From contig JADJOZ010000009.1 of assembly GCA_016713525.1 (NCBI GenBank), positions 62,001 through 126,000 of the forward strand: a stretch of DNA of 64,000 bases. Direction: 5' to 3'. Positions within the stretch are counted from its first letter, which is position 1, and each line of letters begins with the position of its first letter. The position numbers and the translations under genes were made by a program. The stretch is from Bacteroidota bacterium. Its GTDB lineage: Bacteria > Bacteroidota > Bacteroidia > AKYH767-A > OLB10. Positions 20,002 through 28,323 of the stretch are shown here, in pieces. The notes beneath the pieces were generated by a model, which searched no databases, had not been told where the DNA came from, and saw nothing but the letters and a program-made list of their open reading frames with translations.

Positions 20002-20701
20002 TTATCTCATCAGATCAACAAACCTGTAACCAATTCCTCTTACAGATTGAAAAAACTGTGGGTTGCCGGGATCTTTTTCGAAGTATTTCCTGAAGGAAAC
20101 AATAAAATTATCGATAGTTCTGGTAGATGGGTAGATATCGTATCCCCAGACTGTCTCCAGGATATGCTCCCTTGAAACCACTTCGTTACGTCTTTCAATC
20201 AGGAGTTTCAGCAAGAGGGCTTCTTTTGCGTGTTAATCGGATAACATCCTCACCCTGAATTATTTCCAATTGTGAAAAATTGATTTTTTTATCAGCAATC
20301 TGATATTCCATTAAACCATTGCCATCTGAAGATTTAGTAGATCGTCTAAGGAGATTTTGGACACGCAATAAGAGTTCTTCGAGATTAAATGGTTTAGTGA
20401 GATAATCATCGGCTCCAATCTTAAGACCATTTATGCGATCAGCGGATGAATTTTTAGCAGTTAGAAACAATATTGGAACTTCATTATTTTCGAGGCGAAT
20501 AGCTTCACAAACAGTAAAACCGTCCATTTCCGGAAGCATAACATCGAGAATAACCAGATTAAATCGCTCACCTTTAAAAATGCGGAGGGCGGTTTTGCCG
20601 TCTTTTGCTGTCTGAACTGTATAACCCTCCAGCTCGAGGTTCAACTTGATGGTATCACTAAGTGACAGTTCATCTTCGACCAATAAAATGCGATGTTTCA
20701 T
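20002..20701 (-). CDS. OmpR/PhoB-family response regulator (one frameshift)
   Basis: The receiver domain (about 1-120) has the acidic pocket LLVEDELS, phospho-acceptor Asp in LVILDVMLPEMDGF, and Lys in DDYLTKPFN. A winged-helix DNA-binding domain follows (about 135-230), with SREHILETVWGYD and RTIDNFIVSFRKYF. The frame breaks near 20220-20235, where one A too many in a short A run splits LTRKEALLLKLLIERR. Removing it restores a protein of about 232 residues. No histidine kinase is adjacent, so its partner is unknown. It lies 127 bp upstream of the cupin gene on the same strand, with a likely separate promoter between. Confidence 0.9.
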
Positions 20702-21093
20702 GACCTAAATATACGACATAAAAACAGCAGATTTTCATTTCTGTTGATGGTCAGGTTTAATTTGACCCGAATATGACATTTAACGGATGATATTTAAATA
20801 TTCAATTTGAAAGAAATTCCGGAAACCTAAACCAATAGTAAATGCCGGATACCTAAAATGGAGCCACAATATTATGAACAAAACCAAACCGGAATCGATC
20901 GCATAATGTTAATTTTCAACATCTTAAATATCTTAAACATAATCCCTGTCAGTTTTTGTAAAAAAACACGGAATTTGCCTCAAAAAAGAATATATTCCTT
21001 AACTTTGTCTACTTATTTTTCAAAATTTACGTCTACTCAGTATAACACAAAATCAATTTATAAACTAAATCAATAAACAAACAAAAACCACTC
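20702..21093. other. Intergenic region between divergent genes
   Basis: This 392-bp AT-rich stretch separates the response regulator from the pappalysin-like protease. A small open frame at 20858-21076 overlaps the promoter of the protease, is rich in Ile/Asn/Lys and lacks any recognisable feature, so I do not call it a gene. I see no RNA gene or strong hairpin. Confidence 0.6.
20974..21007 (+). promoter_or_regulatory. Promoter of the pappalysin-like protease gene
   Basis: TTTG (20974-20977), 22 bp, then TAACTTTG (21000-21007). The -7 element matches the Bacteroidota consensus exactly and the spacing is slightly long. The leader would be about 80 bases. Confidence 0.6.
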
Positions 21094-23175
21094 ATGAAAA
21101 AAGTATTACTACTAGTAAGTGTTCTATGGTTGTCTCTGGGGTCTGTATATGCCCAGGTTGACCGTTGCGGAACAATGGCGAATCATGCACAATTGTTACA
21201 AGAAGACCCTTCATATGGAGAGCGTCGCGATGCAATTGAGCAAATGATTCAAAAAAGAATGGCTAATGATAAAAGCTGGAGAACATCAGGAGTTATAACC
21301 ATTCCTGTAGTATTTCACGTTCTTTACAGTACCAATAACACTACTCAAAACATTTCTTTAGCTCGTATTCAGGCTCAACTAGATGTTTTGAATCAGGATT
21401 ATTCAGCAACCAATGTTGATATTTCATCTGTTCCTTCAGTTTTTCAGCCATTGGTTGGAAATTCAGGAATTCAATTTTGTTTAGCAGTTCGTGATCCTAA
21501 TGGCAACACAACTGATGGTATCATCCGTAAACAAACATCAACAACATCTTTGAATACAAGCAATGGTATTAAATTTGACGCAGAGGGTGTTAACCATGCA
21601 TGGCCAAGTTCCAGCTACCTGAATATCTGGGTCGGAAACATTAGCAATGGCATTTTAGGATATGCTCAGTTCCCTGGTGGTTCTGCTGCAACTGATGGGG
21701 TTGTATTACTGAACGGTTCAGTTGGTGGTCCTGGCGCTTTAGGTACTGCTGCTCCATATAACAGAGGACGGACAGCTACACATGAAATTGGTCACTGGTT
21801 AAACTTACTTCACATTTGGGGAGACGATGGAAATGGTTGTTCAGGTACTGATAATGTTGCAGACACACCAAATCAAGCTGACGAAAATTATGGTTGCCCT
21901 TCTTTCCCAAATATTTCATGCAGCAATGGCCCTAATGGCGAAATGTACATGAATTATATGGACTATACTGATGATGCTTGTATGTTTATGTTCACTCTTG
22001 GACAATCTACCAGAATGAATACCAGTCTTACTACAACCCGTGCATCACTACTTACTTCACAAGGTTGTGTTCCGGTAACTGTTGGTGCGCCCGCTGCTGA
22101 TTTCGTTGCTTCAAGTACCAGTCTTTCAGTTGGTGGAAGTACTAACTTCACTGATCTTTCTTCAGGATCACCAACCACATGGTCATGGACTTTCACAGGT
22201 GGTACTCCCGGAACTTCAACAACACAAAATCCTGCTAATATCACTTATGCTGCTGCAGGAACTTATGCAGTAAGTTTAACTGTTACTAATGCAAGTGGAA
22301 ATGACACAGAAACTAAAAATGGATATATCGTTGTAACAGCTGCCGGTGGTAGCGGATGTGATACCATCACTAACTTCCCTGCAACCGGAACTCCAACAGT
22401 TTTCAGTTCAAGTGGATGGGGATATGTTTGCGGACACAATGACTATCTTGATATTGCAAAGGCTGACCAGTTTTCACAGCCTGTAACTCCAACTTATCAA
22501 ATTACCGGTGCATTACTTGGTTTTGCAGTAGCTACAGCTTCTAATGCAACGAACACCTTCACTGTAAAAGTTTGGAACAACGGTGGCGCTGCAGGTTCTC
22601 CAGGAACTTCTTTAGGTTCAGTTGATGTTACTTATAACACTGCTCAAACTGATGCTACTGCAGGTAACCTTACTTATGCATCTTTTACTACTCCAATCAC
22701 TCCTACTTCACCTTATTATTTAGGAATAGAATTCGGATATGTTGCAGGTGACACTTTAGCATTCGTTTCAACAGCCGACGGAGAAGTTACTCCAGGAACT
22801 GCATGGGAACAATTCTCATCTTTAGACTGGCATGCTATGAGTGAGACTCCAACTTCATGGGGATTAAATCTTGCTCAGGGAATCTTCCCAATCCTATGCT
22901 CTCCGAACTCTTTAAATGACCCTGCTGTTTCCGGAATCGTTGTGGCTCCAAATCCAACAAGTGGTCAATTAATCATTCATAACCTGAACAATACCACAAA
23001 TGGTGCAGTTGTTAACATTATGAATGTGATGGGACAAGTTGTAATGTCAAATACCATTACTAACTTCACCGGTACGCATTATGTAGATTTGTCTCAACTT
23101 TCTAATGGACTTTATTTTGTTGAAGTATCTACTGGTTCTACTAAAGTTAACCACCGTATTAGTTTGAATAAATAA
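21094..23175 (+). CDS. Pappalysin-like (M43) secreted metalloprotease, T9SS cargo
   Basis: The 693-residue protein has a signal peptide (SLGSVYAQ), a short propeptide region and an M43-type catalytic domain. The zinc site is HEIGHWLNLLHIW (HExxHxxxxxH) and the Met-turn region is YMNYMDYTDDACM. Cys residues around GCSGTDNVADTP and CSNGPNG are typical of cytophagalysin-like enzymes. A PKD domain (about 330-415; WSWTFTGGTPG) and a T9SS sorting domain (VVAPNPTSGQLII to VNHRISLNK) follow, with a jelly-roll-like region between. The gene is intact, with a good promoter and a strong terminator, and stands alone as a transcription unit. It probably degrades extracellular protein. Confidence 0.93.
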   Translation: MKKVLLLVSVLWLSLGSVYAQVDRCGTMANHAQLLQEDPSYGERRDAIEQMIQKRMANDKSWRTSGVITIPVVFHVLYSTNNTTQNISLARIQAQLDVLNQDYSATNVDISSVPSVFQPLVGNSGIQFCLAVRDPNGNTTDGIIRKQTSTTSLNTSNGIKFDAEGVNHAWPSSSYLNIWVGNISNGILGYAQFPGGSAATDGVVLLNGSVGGPGALGTAAPYNRGRTATHEIGHWLNLLHIWGDDGNGCSGTDNVADTPNQADENYGCPSFPNISCSNGPNGEMYMNYMDYTDDACMFMFTLGQSTRMNTSLTTTRASLLTSQGCVPVTVGAPAADFVASSTSLSVGGSTNFTDLSSGSPTTWSWTFTGGTPGTSTTQNPANITYAAAGTYAVSLTVTNASGNDTETKNGYIVVTAAGGSGCDTITNFPATGTPTVFSSSGWGYVCGHNDYLDIAKADQFSQPVTPTYQITGALLGFAVATASNATNTFTVKVWNNGGAAGSPGTSLGSVDVTYNTAQTDATAGNLTYASFTTPITPTSPYYLGIEFGYVAGDTLAFVSTADGEVTPGTAWEQFSSLDWHAMSETPTSWGLNLAQGIFPILCSPNSLNDPAVSGIVVAPNPTSGQLIIHNLNNTTNGAVVNIMNVMGQVVMSNTITNFTGTHYVDLSQLSNGLYFVEVSTGSTKVNHRISLNK

Positions 23176-23193
23176 GTAGTTACTTATAAATTT

Positions 23194-23231
23194 AAAAAGA
23201 GGCTGTCCCCACAAGGACAGCCTCTTTTTTT
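23194..23231 (+). terminator. Strong intrinsic terminator after the M43 protease gene
   Basis: A 15-bp perfect stem (core GAGGCTGTCC / GGACAGCCTC) with the loop CCACAA runs directly into a seven-T tract. Confidence 0.92.
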
Positions 23232-23303
23232 GATATGAACTAAGTAGCTTTCAGATTGTTTAATAATACATAAGAACTGACAGAAAAATTAATCATATTT
23301 CAG

Positions 23304-23334
23304 TTTCATAGAAGGATCAAATTGATTAATTTTG
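23304..23334 (+). promoter_or_regulatory. Promoter of mqnE
   Basis: TTTC (23304-23307), exactly 19 bp, then TAATTTTG (23327-23334), a good fit to the Bacteroidota -33/-7 pattern. Transcription should begin near 23341, leaving about 22 bases of leader. Confidence 0.7.
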
Positions 23335-23362
23335 CCCTATATTTTTCTTAATTACCTATTCC

Positions 23363-24514
23363 ATGAACATGAGTACTACTCCTCCACAAGAACTTCATTC
23401 ACCACTATCACCGGCTCTCTCGGTTATTTCAGAAAAAGTAAGAAAAGGAGACCGAATATCCGTTGCTGAATGTGTTACTTTATACAATGAAGCCGATTTA
23501 GGATTACTGGGTATGCTTGCTTCATTGGTAAGTGAACGGAAAAATGGAAATAAGGCTTATTTCAATCGTAATTTTCATATTGAACCTACAAATGTTTGTG
23601 TTTTTGCATGTAAATTCTGCTCCTATTCCCGCCTTTACAAAAATCGTGAAGAAGGCTGGGAATTGTCACTTGATGAAATGTTTGATCGCGTAAAAGCATA
23701 CGATAACAAACCTGTTACTGAAGTTCATATTGTTGGTGGTGTACATCCTAAAATGGATATTCATTTTTTCGCAGAATTACTTCGTAAAATTAAAACCCAC
23801 CGTCCCGGATTGCACATTAAAGGATTTACTGCGGTTGAACTCGATTACATGTTTAACAAAGCGAAAATGACTTACAGAGAAGGACTGACCTATTTGAAAG
23901 AGGCCGGTTTGGATTCATTACCTGGTGGAGGTGCTGAAATTTTTGATGAAAAAGTAAGGGCTGAAATTTGTGGTGATAAATGTACTTCCGAACAATGGCT
24001 GGAAATACACCAGACTGCTCATGAACTGGGAATGGCATCGAATGCCACTATGTTGTATGGCCATATTGAAAGCTATGAACATCGTGCCGACCACATGAAC
24101 CGCTTGCGTTTGATTCAGGATAAAACGCAAGGCTTTAACACTTTTATTCCACTTAAGTTCAGGAATATGGATAATGAAATGGCACATATTCCTGAAGTGA
24201 CTATGATTGAAGATCTGAAAAATTATGCAGTATCAAGAATATTCATGGATAACTTCAATCATATCAAAGCTTACTGGCCTATGATTGGCCGCAATACTGC
24301 ACAGGTGTCATTATCATTTGGTGTTGATGATATGGATGGTACTATTGATGATACTACCAAAATATATTCTATGGCAGGATCTGAAGAGCAATCGCCGACG
24401 TTAACTACAAATGAACTTGTAGCATTAATTGCCGGTGCAGGAAAAAGACCTGTTGAAAGAGATACACTTTACAATACAGTTCATGAATTTCCAATGGAAG
24501 TTCAGCTGGCTTGA
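23363..24514 (+). CDS. mqnE: Aminofutalosine synthase, radical SAM enzyme
   Basis: This enzyme joins SAM and 3-[(1-carboxyvinyl)oxy]benzoate into 6-amino-6-deoxyfutalosine in the futalosine route to menaquinone. The 383-residue protein has the radical SAM cluster motif CVFACKFCSYSR near residue 75, followed by EVHIVGGVHPKMD and LPGGGAEIFDEKVR, both typical of the MqnE/CofH group. The C-terminal SFGVDDMDGTIDDT is the family's conserved closing motif. Length is normal. The start at 23363 or 23369 (two Met codons) is fixed by the promoter just upstream. No other mqn gene is in the window. It converges with rluD, with a 10-bp gap. The frame is intact. Confidence 0.95.
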   Translation: MNMSTTPPQELHSPLSPALSVISEKVRKGDRISVAECVTLYNEADLGLLGMLASLVSERKNGNKAYFNRNFHIEPTNVCVFACKFCSYSRLYKNREEGWELSLDEMFDRVKAYDNKPVTEVHIVGGVHPKMDIHFFAELLRKIKTHRPGLHIKGFTAVELDYMFNKAKMTYREGLTYLKEAGLDSLPGGGAEIFDEKVRAEICGDKCTSEQWLEIHQTAHELGMASNATMLYGHIESYEHRADHMNRLRLIQDKTQGFNTFIPLKFRNMDNEMAHIPEVTMIEDLKNYAVSRIFMDNFNHIKAYWPMIGRNTAQVSLSFGVDDMDGTIDDTTKIYSMAGSEEQSPTLTTNELVALIAGAGKRPVERDTLYNTVHEFPMEVQLA

Positions 24515-24524
24515 TTTTTTCCTT

Positions 24525-25577
24525 TCAAGTATCGTTTCTTGAATTGATGTAGTTTTTCCATTTATCAATCAACAAAGCAAATCCATCAGGTAAAGGAGCT
24601 TCAAAATACATTTCTTTACCGGTTGAAGGATGTATAAATCCCAACGACCGTGCATGTAATGCCTGTCCCGGAATCATCTCGAAACAACGTTCAACAAATA
24701 ATTTGTATTTGGCAAAAGTTGTTCCTTTTAAGATTCTTTTACCGCCATAAGTTTCATCATTGAAGAGCTGATGGCCAATGTATTTCATATGCACTCTGAT
24801 CTGATGAGTGCGGCCTGTCTCCAGACGGCATTCTACCAACGTTAAATATCCTAAGCGCTCCAGAACTTTGTAATGAGTAACTGCATGTTTGCCGTAATCA
24901 CCTTCTGGATATACTTCCATCGATTTCCTATCGGTTTGATTGCGGCCAATATGACCAGACACTGTCCCCTCTTCCGTATCAAAATCACCCCAAACCAAAG
25001 CAACATATCTCCGCTTAATTGTTCGGTCATAAAATTGTTTGGCAAGATGAGTCAGTGCCTTTTCATTTTTAGAAATAACAACCAGTCCGGAAGTATTTTT
25101 ATCGATTCGGTGTACCAGTCCTGGACGGGAACTTTCGGCTTCAATCGATTTGCCCAGCATTTCAGGATGAAAATGATATGCAAGTGCATTTACCAGAGTT
25201 CCGGTATAGTTTCCATAGCCGGGATGCACTACTAAACCGGCTTGCTTGTTTACAATGATGAGATCCTTATCTTCATAAATTATTTCAAGAGGAATATCCT
25301 CTGCAATAATTTCAATTTCCCTTGGAGGATGTGCCAGTACAATGGTGATGATATCACCGGGTTTAACTTTGTAACTGGGTTTGGAGGGTTTTCCATTAAC
25401 CAGAATACTACCGGCATCGGCAGCATTCTGAATTCTGTTTCTGGAAACGGCCTCGAGTCGCATCATCAGATACTTGTCGATGCGCAACATCGACTGACCA
25501 CGATCTACAACAATGCGGTGATGCTCATATAACTCTTCCTGTTCACCCGAATCCTGATCTTCAATATCCTGTTGCAT
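24525..25577 (-). CDS. rluD: Ribosomal large subunit pseudouridine synthase D family
   Basis: The 350-residue protein has an N-terminal S4 RNA-binding domain (about 30-90; RIDKYLMMRLEAVSRNRIQ) and the RluA/RluD catalytic domain. The catalytic Asp is in LVHRIDKNTSGLVV, and the later motif is VECRLETGRTHQIRVHM. It should isomerise uridines in helix 69 of 23S rRNA (1911, 1915 and 1917 in E. coli numbering). It is the last gene of a minus-strand operon with ddl, the PASTA gene and a T9SS cargo gene, starting 6 bp after the cargo gene's stop. Association of rluD with PASTA and ddl genes is common in Bacteroidota. The frame is intact. Confidence 0.94.
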   Translation of the reverse strand: MQQDIEDQDSGEQEELYEHHRIVVDRGQSMLRIDKYLMMRLEAVSRNRIQNAADAGSILVNGKPSKPSYKVKPGDIITIVLAHPPREIEIIAEDIPLEIIYEDKDLIIVNKQAGLVVHPGYGNYTGTLVNALAYHFHPEMLGKSIEAESSRPGLVHRIDKNTSGLVVISKNEKALTHLAKQFYDRTIKRRYVALVWGDFDTEEGTVSGHIGRNQTDRKSMEVYPEGDYGKHAVTHYKVLERLGYLTLVECRLETGRTHQIRVHMKYIGHQLFNDETYGGKRILKGTTFAKYKLFVERCFEMIPGQALHARSLGFIHPSTGKEMYFEAPLPDGFALLIDKWKNYINSRNDT

Positions 25578-25583
25578 GAAAAA

Positions 25584-27500
25584 TCAGTTTCCGGAAATAA
25601 CAACCTTTCTCGAATAAGAATTTCCGGAAAGTGAATGAACAATTCTCACAAAATAGATGCCAGAAGAAATAGCATGTGTATCAATTACTGAATTAGCGCC
25701 TTGTTGTTGAATCAAACTTCTTCCGGTAATATCAAGAAGTTCAGTGTAAAATTCATCGGCATTTTCAAAATCAGTCTGAATATGTAATTGTGTGGATGCG
25801 GGGACCGGAAAAATCGAAATTTGTGAGCCATCAATTGGTTCAGAAATTCCTACATCAATAGGAATACTACTCACAACAGGTCTTATCATCCACATTCCCG
25901 GCAACTGTGAATTCACCCCGGAACCGGTTGTATTTATGAATTTACGGGAAGGAACTGCAGGAGTATTCACATCGAGACCAAGATTCAGAATAACACTATT
26001 ATTTTGAATAAAGCCGAAGAACCAGGTACCAGCGCTCAATGCAATCGGATCGGTGAGGTAGGTATACAATCCATTGATGCTATCAACATAATTGGGGGTC
26101 TGGTTGAATTTTTGATACACGGGGCCACCGGCGGGACCACTTGAAGAACCAGACCAGACTGCCAGTTTGAATAATTGATTCGTTACACTTAATCCCAGCT
26201 GGGCCCAATAAAACTGCACGGCACGTAAAGTATCAGGTTGTAAAATTTCAAACTTATAAGCTACTTGTGCCCCTATTCCAACAACGCCATATCCCAGTTC
26301 TGCAGATCCATCATCAAAAGCATAATAATTATGAAAATGTTGTTTGTAAGTCAGGGTATCGTTTTCAGGAAAATCATCGACGATGCCTCCTGATGTTTGC
26401 CCCAATTCATACACTGCAGTGAACGTTGCTTCGTCACCGGTTGTAGGATCAGTAAAAAAAGTATTCAGATTTATGGCTGCAGGGGGTGCAAGATTTGTAT
26501 TTAGAGGAATCTGGATACTGTTCAATCCACCACCACCAACAATAGCAGTAGCAGCACCATATTGATCATAACTGGTACCGGCAACTTTAATTGGAAATGG
26601 ATTTGTTTCATTATTATTACGCAGTGTTAAATCAGCATTACTTTTCACAAAACCTTGTTGTTGTGCAGTAGGTAGTGCAGCAAAATGTTTCCATGGAACA
26701 GCAGAATAATCATTAAGTAATGAATATCCCTGATAAACGAATGCGAAATCACGGATATCCTCATAATTGGGGGGAAGAAATTTATTCAGAAAAACATAAT
26801 CGACATGCCACATATCGAGCATTCCTGTAAGCGAACCATAATTCCTGAAACGGAACTTAAAACCATTCTGACGATAAGCAAGATCGTTTATAGAAACACG
26901 CACACGCGTAAATGAAGTATCACCAGAAGTAGCACCTGCAACTTTCCAAACTGAAATCCATGTTTGGGTTGCAGGATTTAAAAACTGGAGAACCAAAGAA
27001 TCGGCCGCTTCAGGATTATCGCCCAAACCTTTTCGCTGGTAGTAGAAAGTCATGAACAGACTATCGGAAACATTGTAAGGCAGTCCATTATTATCAGCAA
27101 AAAGATCGATGGCTTTTTGATGTCAGATTATCACATAAACCAATAGCATTGACATTGGTGTTATTGTAAGGATTACCTTCTTTATCGAGACCATCGAAAG
27201 TCGCCACCCCAACAGTTGGGGATTAATCGGAAAATTAAAATTCACAAAAGCTGAAGAGTCACTCCACAAATCAGCATTGGGCCATACTGTGTATGTGCTG
27301 AAATCGTCGAAAAAAGGCAATTTGAGTGTATCGGTTGCGGCTGTTTTGAAGGAGTTTTGCAAATTATTTATTGCAGATTGTTGCAGAGCTTTGTTGTGAT
27401 ACAAAGGCAAAATTACTTCTCCATCCTGAGCAAAAGAAACAAGTGGAAACAGGATTGGTGCCGCTATTGCAACAAATAGCATTTTGGAAATTTTATTCAT
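25584..27500 (-). CDS. Large T9SS cargo protein inside the ddl-PASTA-rluD operon (two frameshifts)
   Basis: The start at 27500 (MNKISKML) fits a signal peptide ending LVSFAQ and overlaps the PASTA gene's stop codon by 8 bases. About 638 residues follow: a beta-rich region with MAM/jelly-roll-like features (LKLPFFDDFSTYTVWPNADLW, SLFMTFYYQRKGLGD), a long middle region without a domain I can name, and a T9SS sorting domain (QISIFPVPASTQL to GNSYSRKVVISGN). The frame breaks at about 27215 (one G short in a G run) and 27115-27119 (one A too many). It is probably displayed on or released from the cell surface. Its position between cell-wall and rRNA-modification genes is unexpected, and function is unknown. 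Confidence 0.78.
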
Positions 27501-28320
27501 CATCATTGTCATCATCAGAAGTAATTGCAGGATCGTGTAATTTTAATACAGATTCTGATTGGGTTAGAAAGATATCTACGGATTCGCCCTGACTTATTTC
27601 AATGCCTGAATTGACGGCAGGAAACTGGCGGTAAACTTTTGCATTTGAGGAGTCCTTAACATTTGCATCAAAAACCATTGAGCCAATATTTAGGGCAGAG
27701 GCATTAATAACAAACATTGCTTCATCGAGTGTGAGACCATATAGCTGGGGTACCTGAACTTTAGTATTTCCAAATCCATCACCCAAAACAAGATCTATCA
27801 CGGTTCCTTTGGAAACGGCATCTCCTTTATGAACAGCCCGGCCATTTACCTGCATTTCAAGAACAGCATTCTTGGCCAGATCAGGTTTATAAATCAATTC
27901 ACCGAGTACAAGACCGTACGATTTCAAAATTGCTTCAGCTTGTCTTAACGAATTATCAAGTAAATCCGGAATTTTAACATCAGGGGCAATCGACTTGGTT
28001 ATAGTCAGGTAAATCGTGCGATCTTCCTTAACTTTCTCATTCGGCTGTGGATCTTGTTCGATTACTGTCCCGGGAGGCTTTTCCAGATTGAAGACAGTTG
28101 AATCTGCAATTTTATATCTCAGATTTTTAAATTTGAGAAAATCATCAATCTTGGTAATCTGCATTCCACGTAAATCAGGCACACTCACACTGCTTCCATG
28201 CCTGGTATAAGAATTCAACCATTTATAAGTAAAACCAAATGCCAATAACATCACAGCTCCGGCAAGAAGCAGATTCACTAAAAAAATACGGGATTTAATA
28301 AAATCAAAAAACTTTTTCAT
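27493..28320 (-). CDS. Membrane-anchored triple PASTA-domain protein
   Basis: The 275-residue protein has one N-terminal membrane helix (VNLLLAGAVMLLAFGF, about residues 15-32) and three extracytoplasmic PASTA domains, at about 45-112 (VPDLRGMQITK), 115-180 (IPDLLDNSLRQA) and 185-258 (VPQLYGLTLDEA). It ends in a short acidic tail, DDDNDDE. PASTA domains bind peptidoglycan fragments or regulate wall enzymes. Unlike Ser/Thr kinases or PBP2x, this protein has no catalytic domain. It starts 3 bp after the ddl fusion's stop, so a cell-wall role together with D-Ala-D-Ala ligase is likely. The frame is intact. Confidence 0.92.
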   Translation of the reverse strand: MKKFFDFIKSRIFLVNLLLAGAVMLLAFGFTYKWLNSYTRHGSSVSVPDLRGMQITKIDDFLKFKNLRYKIADSTVFNLEKPPGTVIEQDPQPNEKVKEDRTIYLTITKSIAPDVKIPDLLDNSLRQAEAILKSYGLVLGELIYKPDLAKNAVLEMQVNGRAVHKGDAVSKGTVIDLVLGDGFGNTKVQVPQLYGLTLDEAMFVINASALNIGSMVFDANVKDSSNAKVYRQFPAVNSGIEISQGESVDIFLTQSESVLKLHDPAITSDDDNDDE

Positions 28321-28323
28321 TCT

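Noticed and set aside
20858..21076. Small open frame of 72 codons in the intergenic region
   Set aside because: It overlaps the protease promoter, has a low-complexity Ile/Asn/Lys composition and no recognisable motif or signal.
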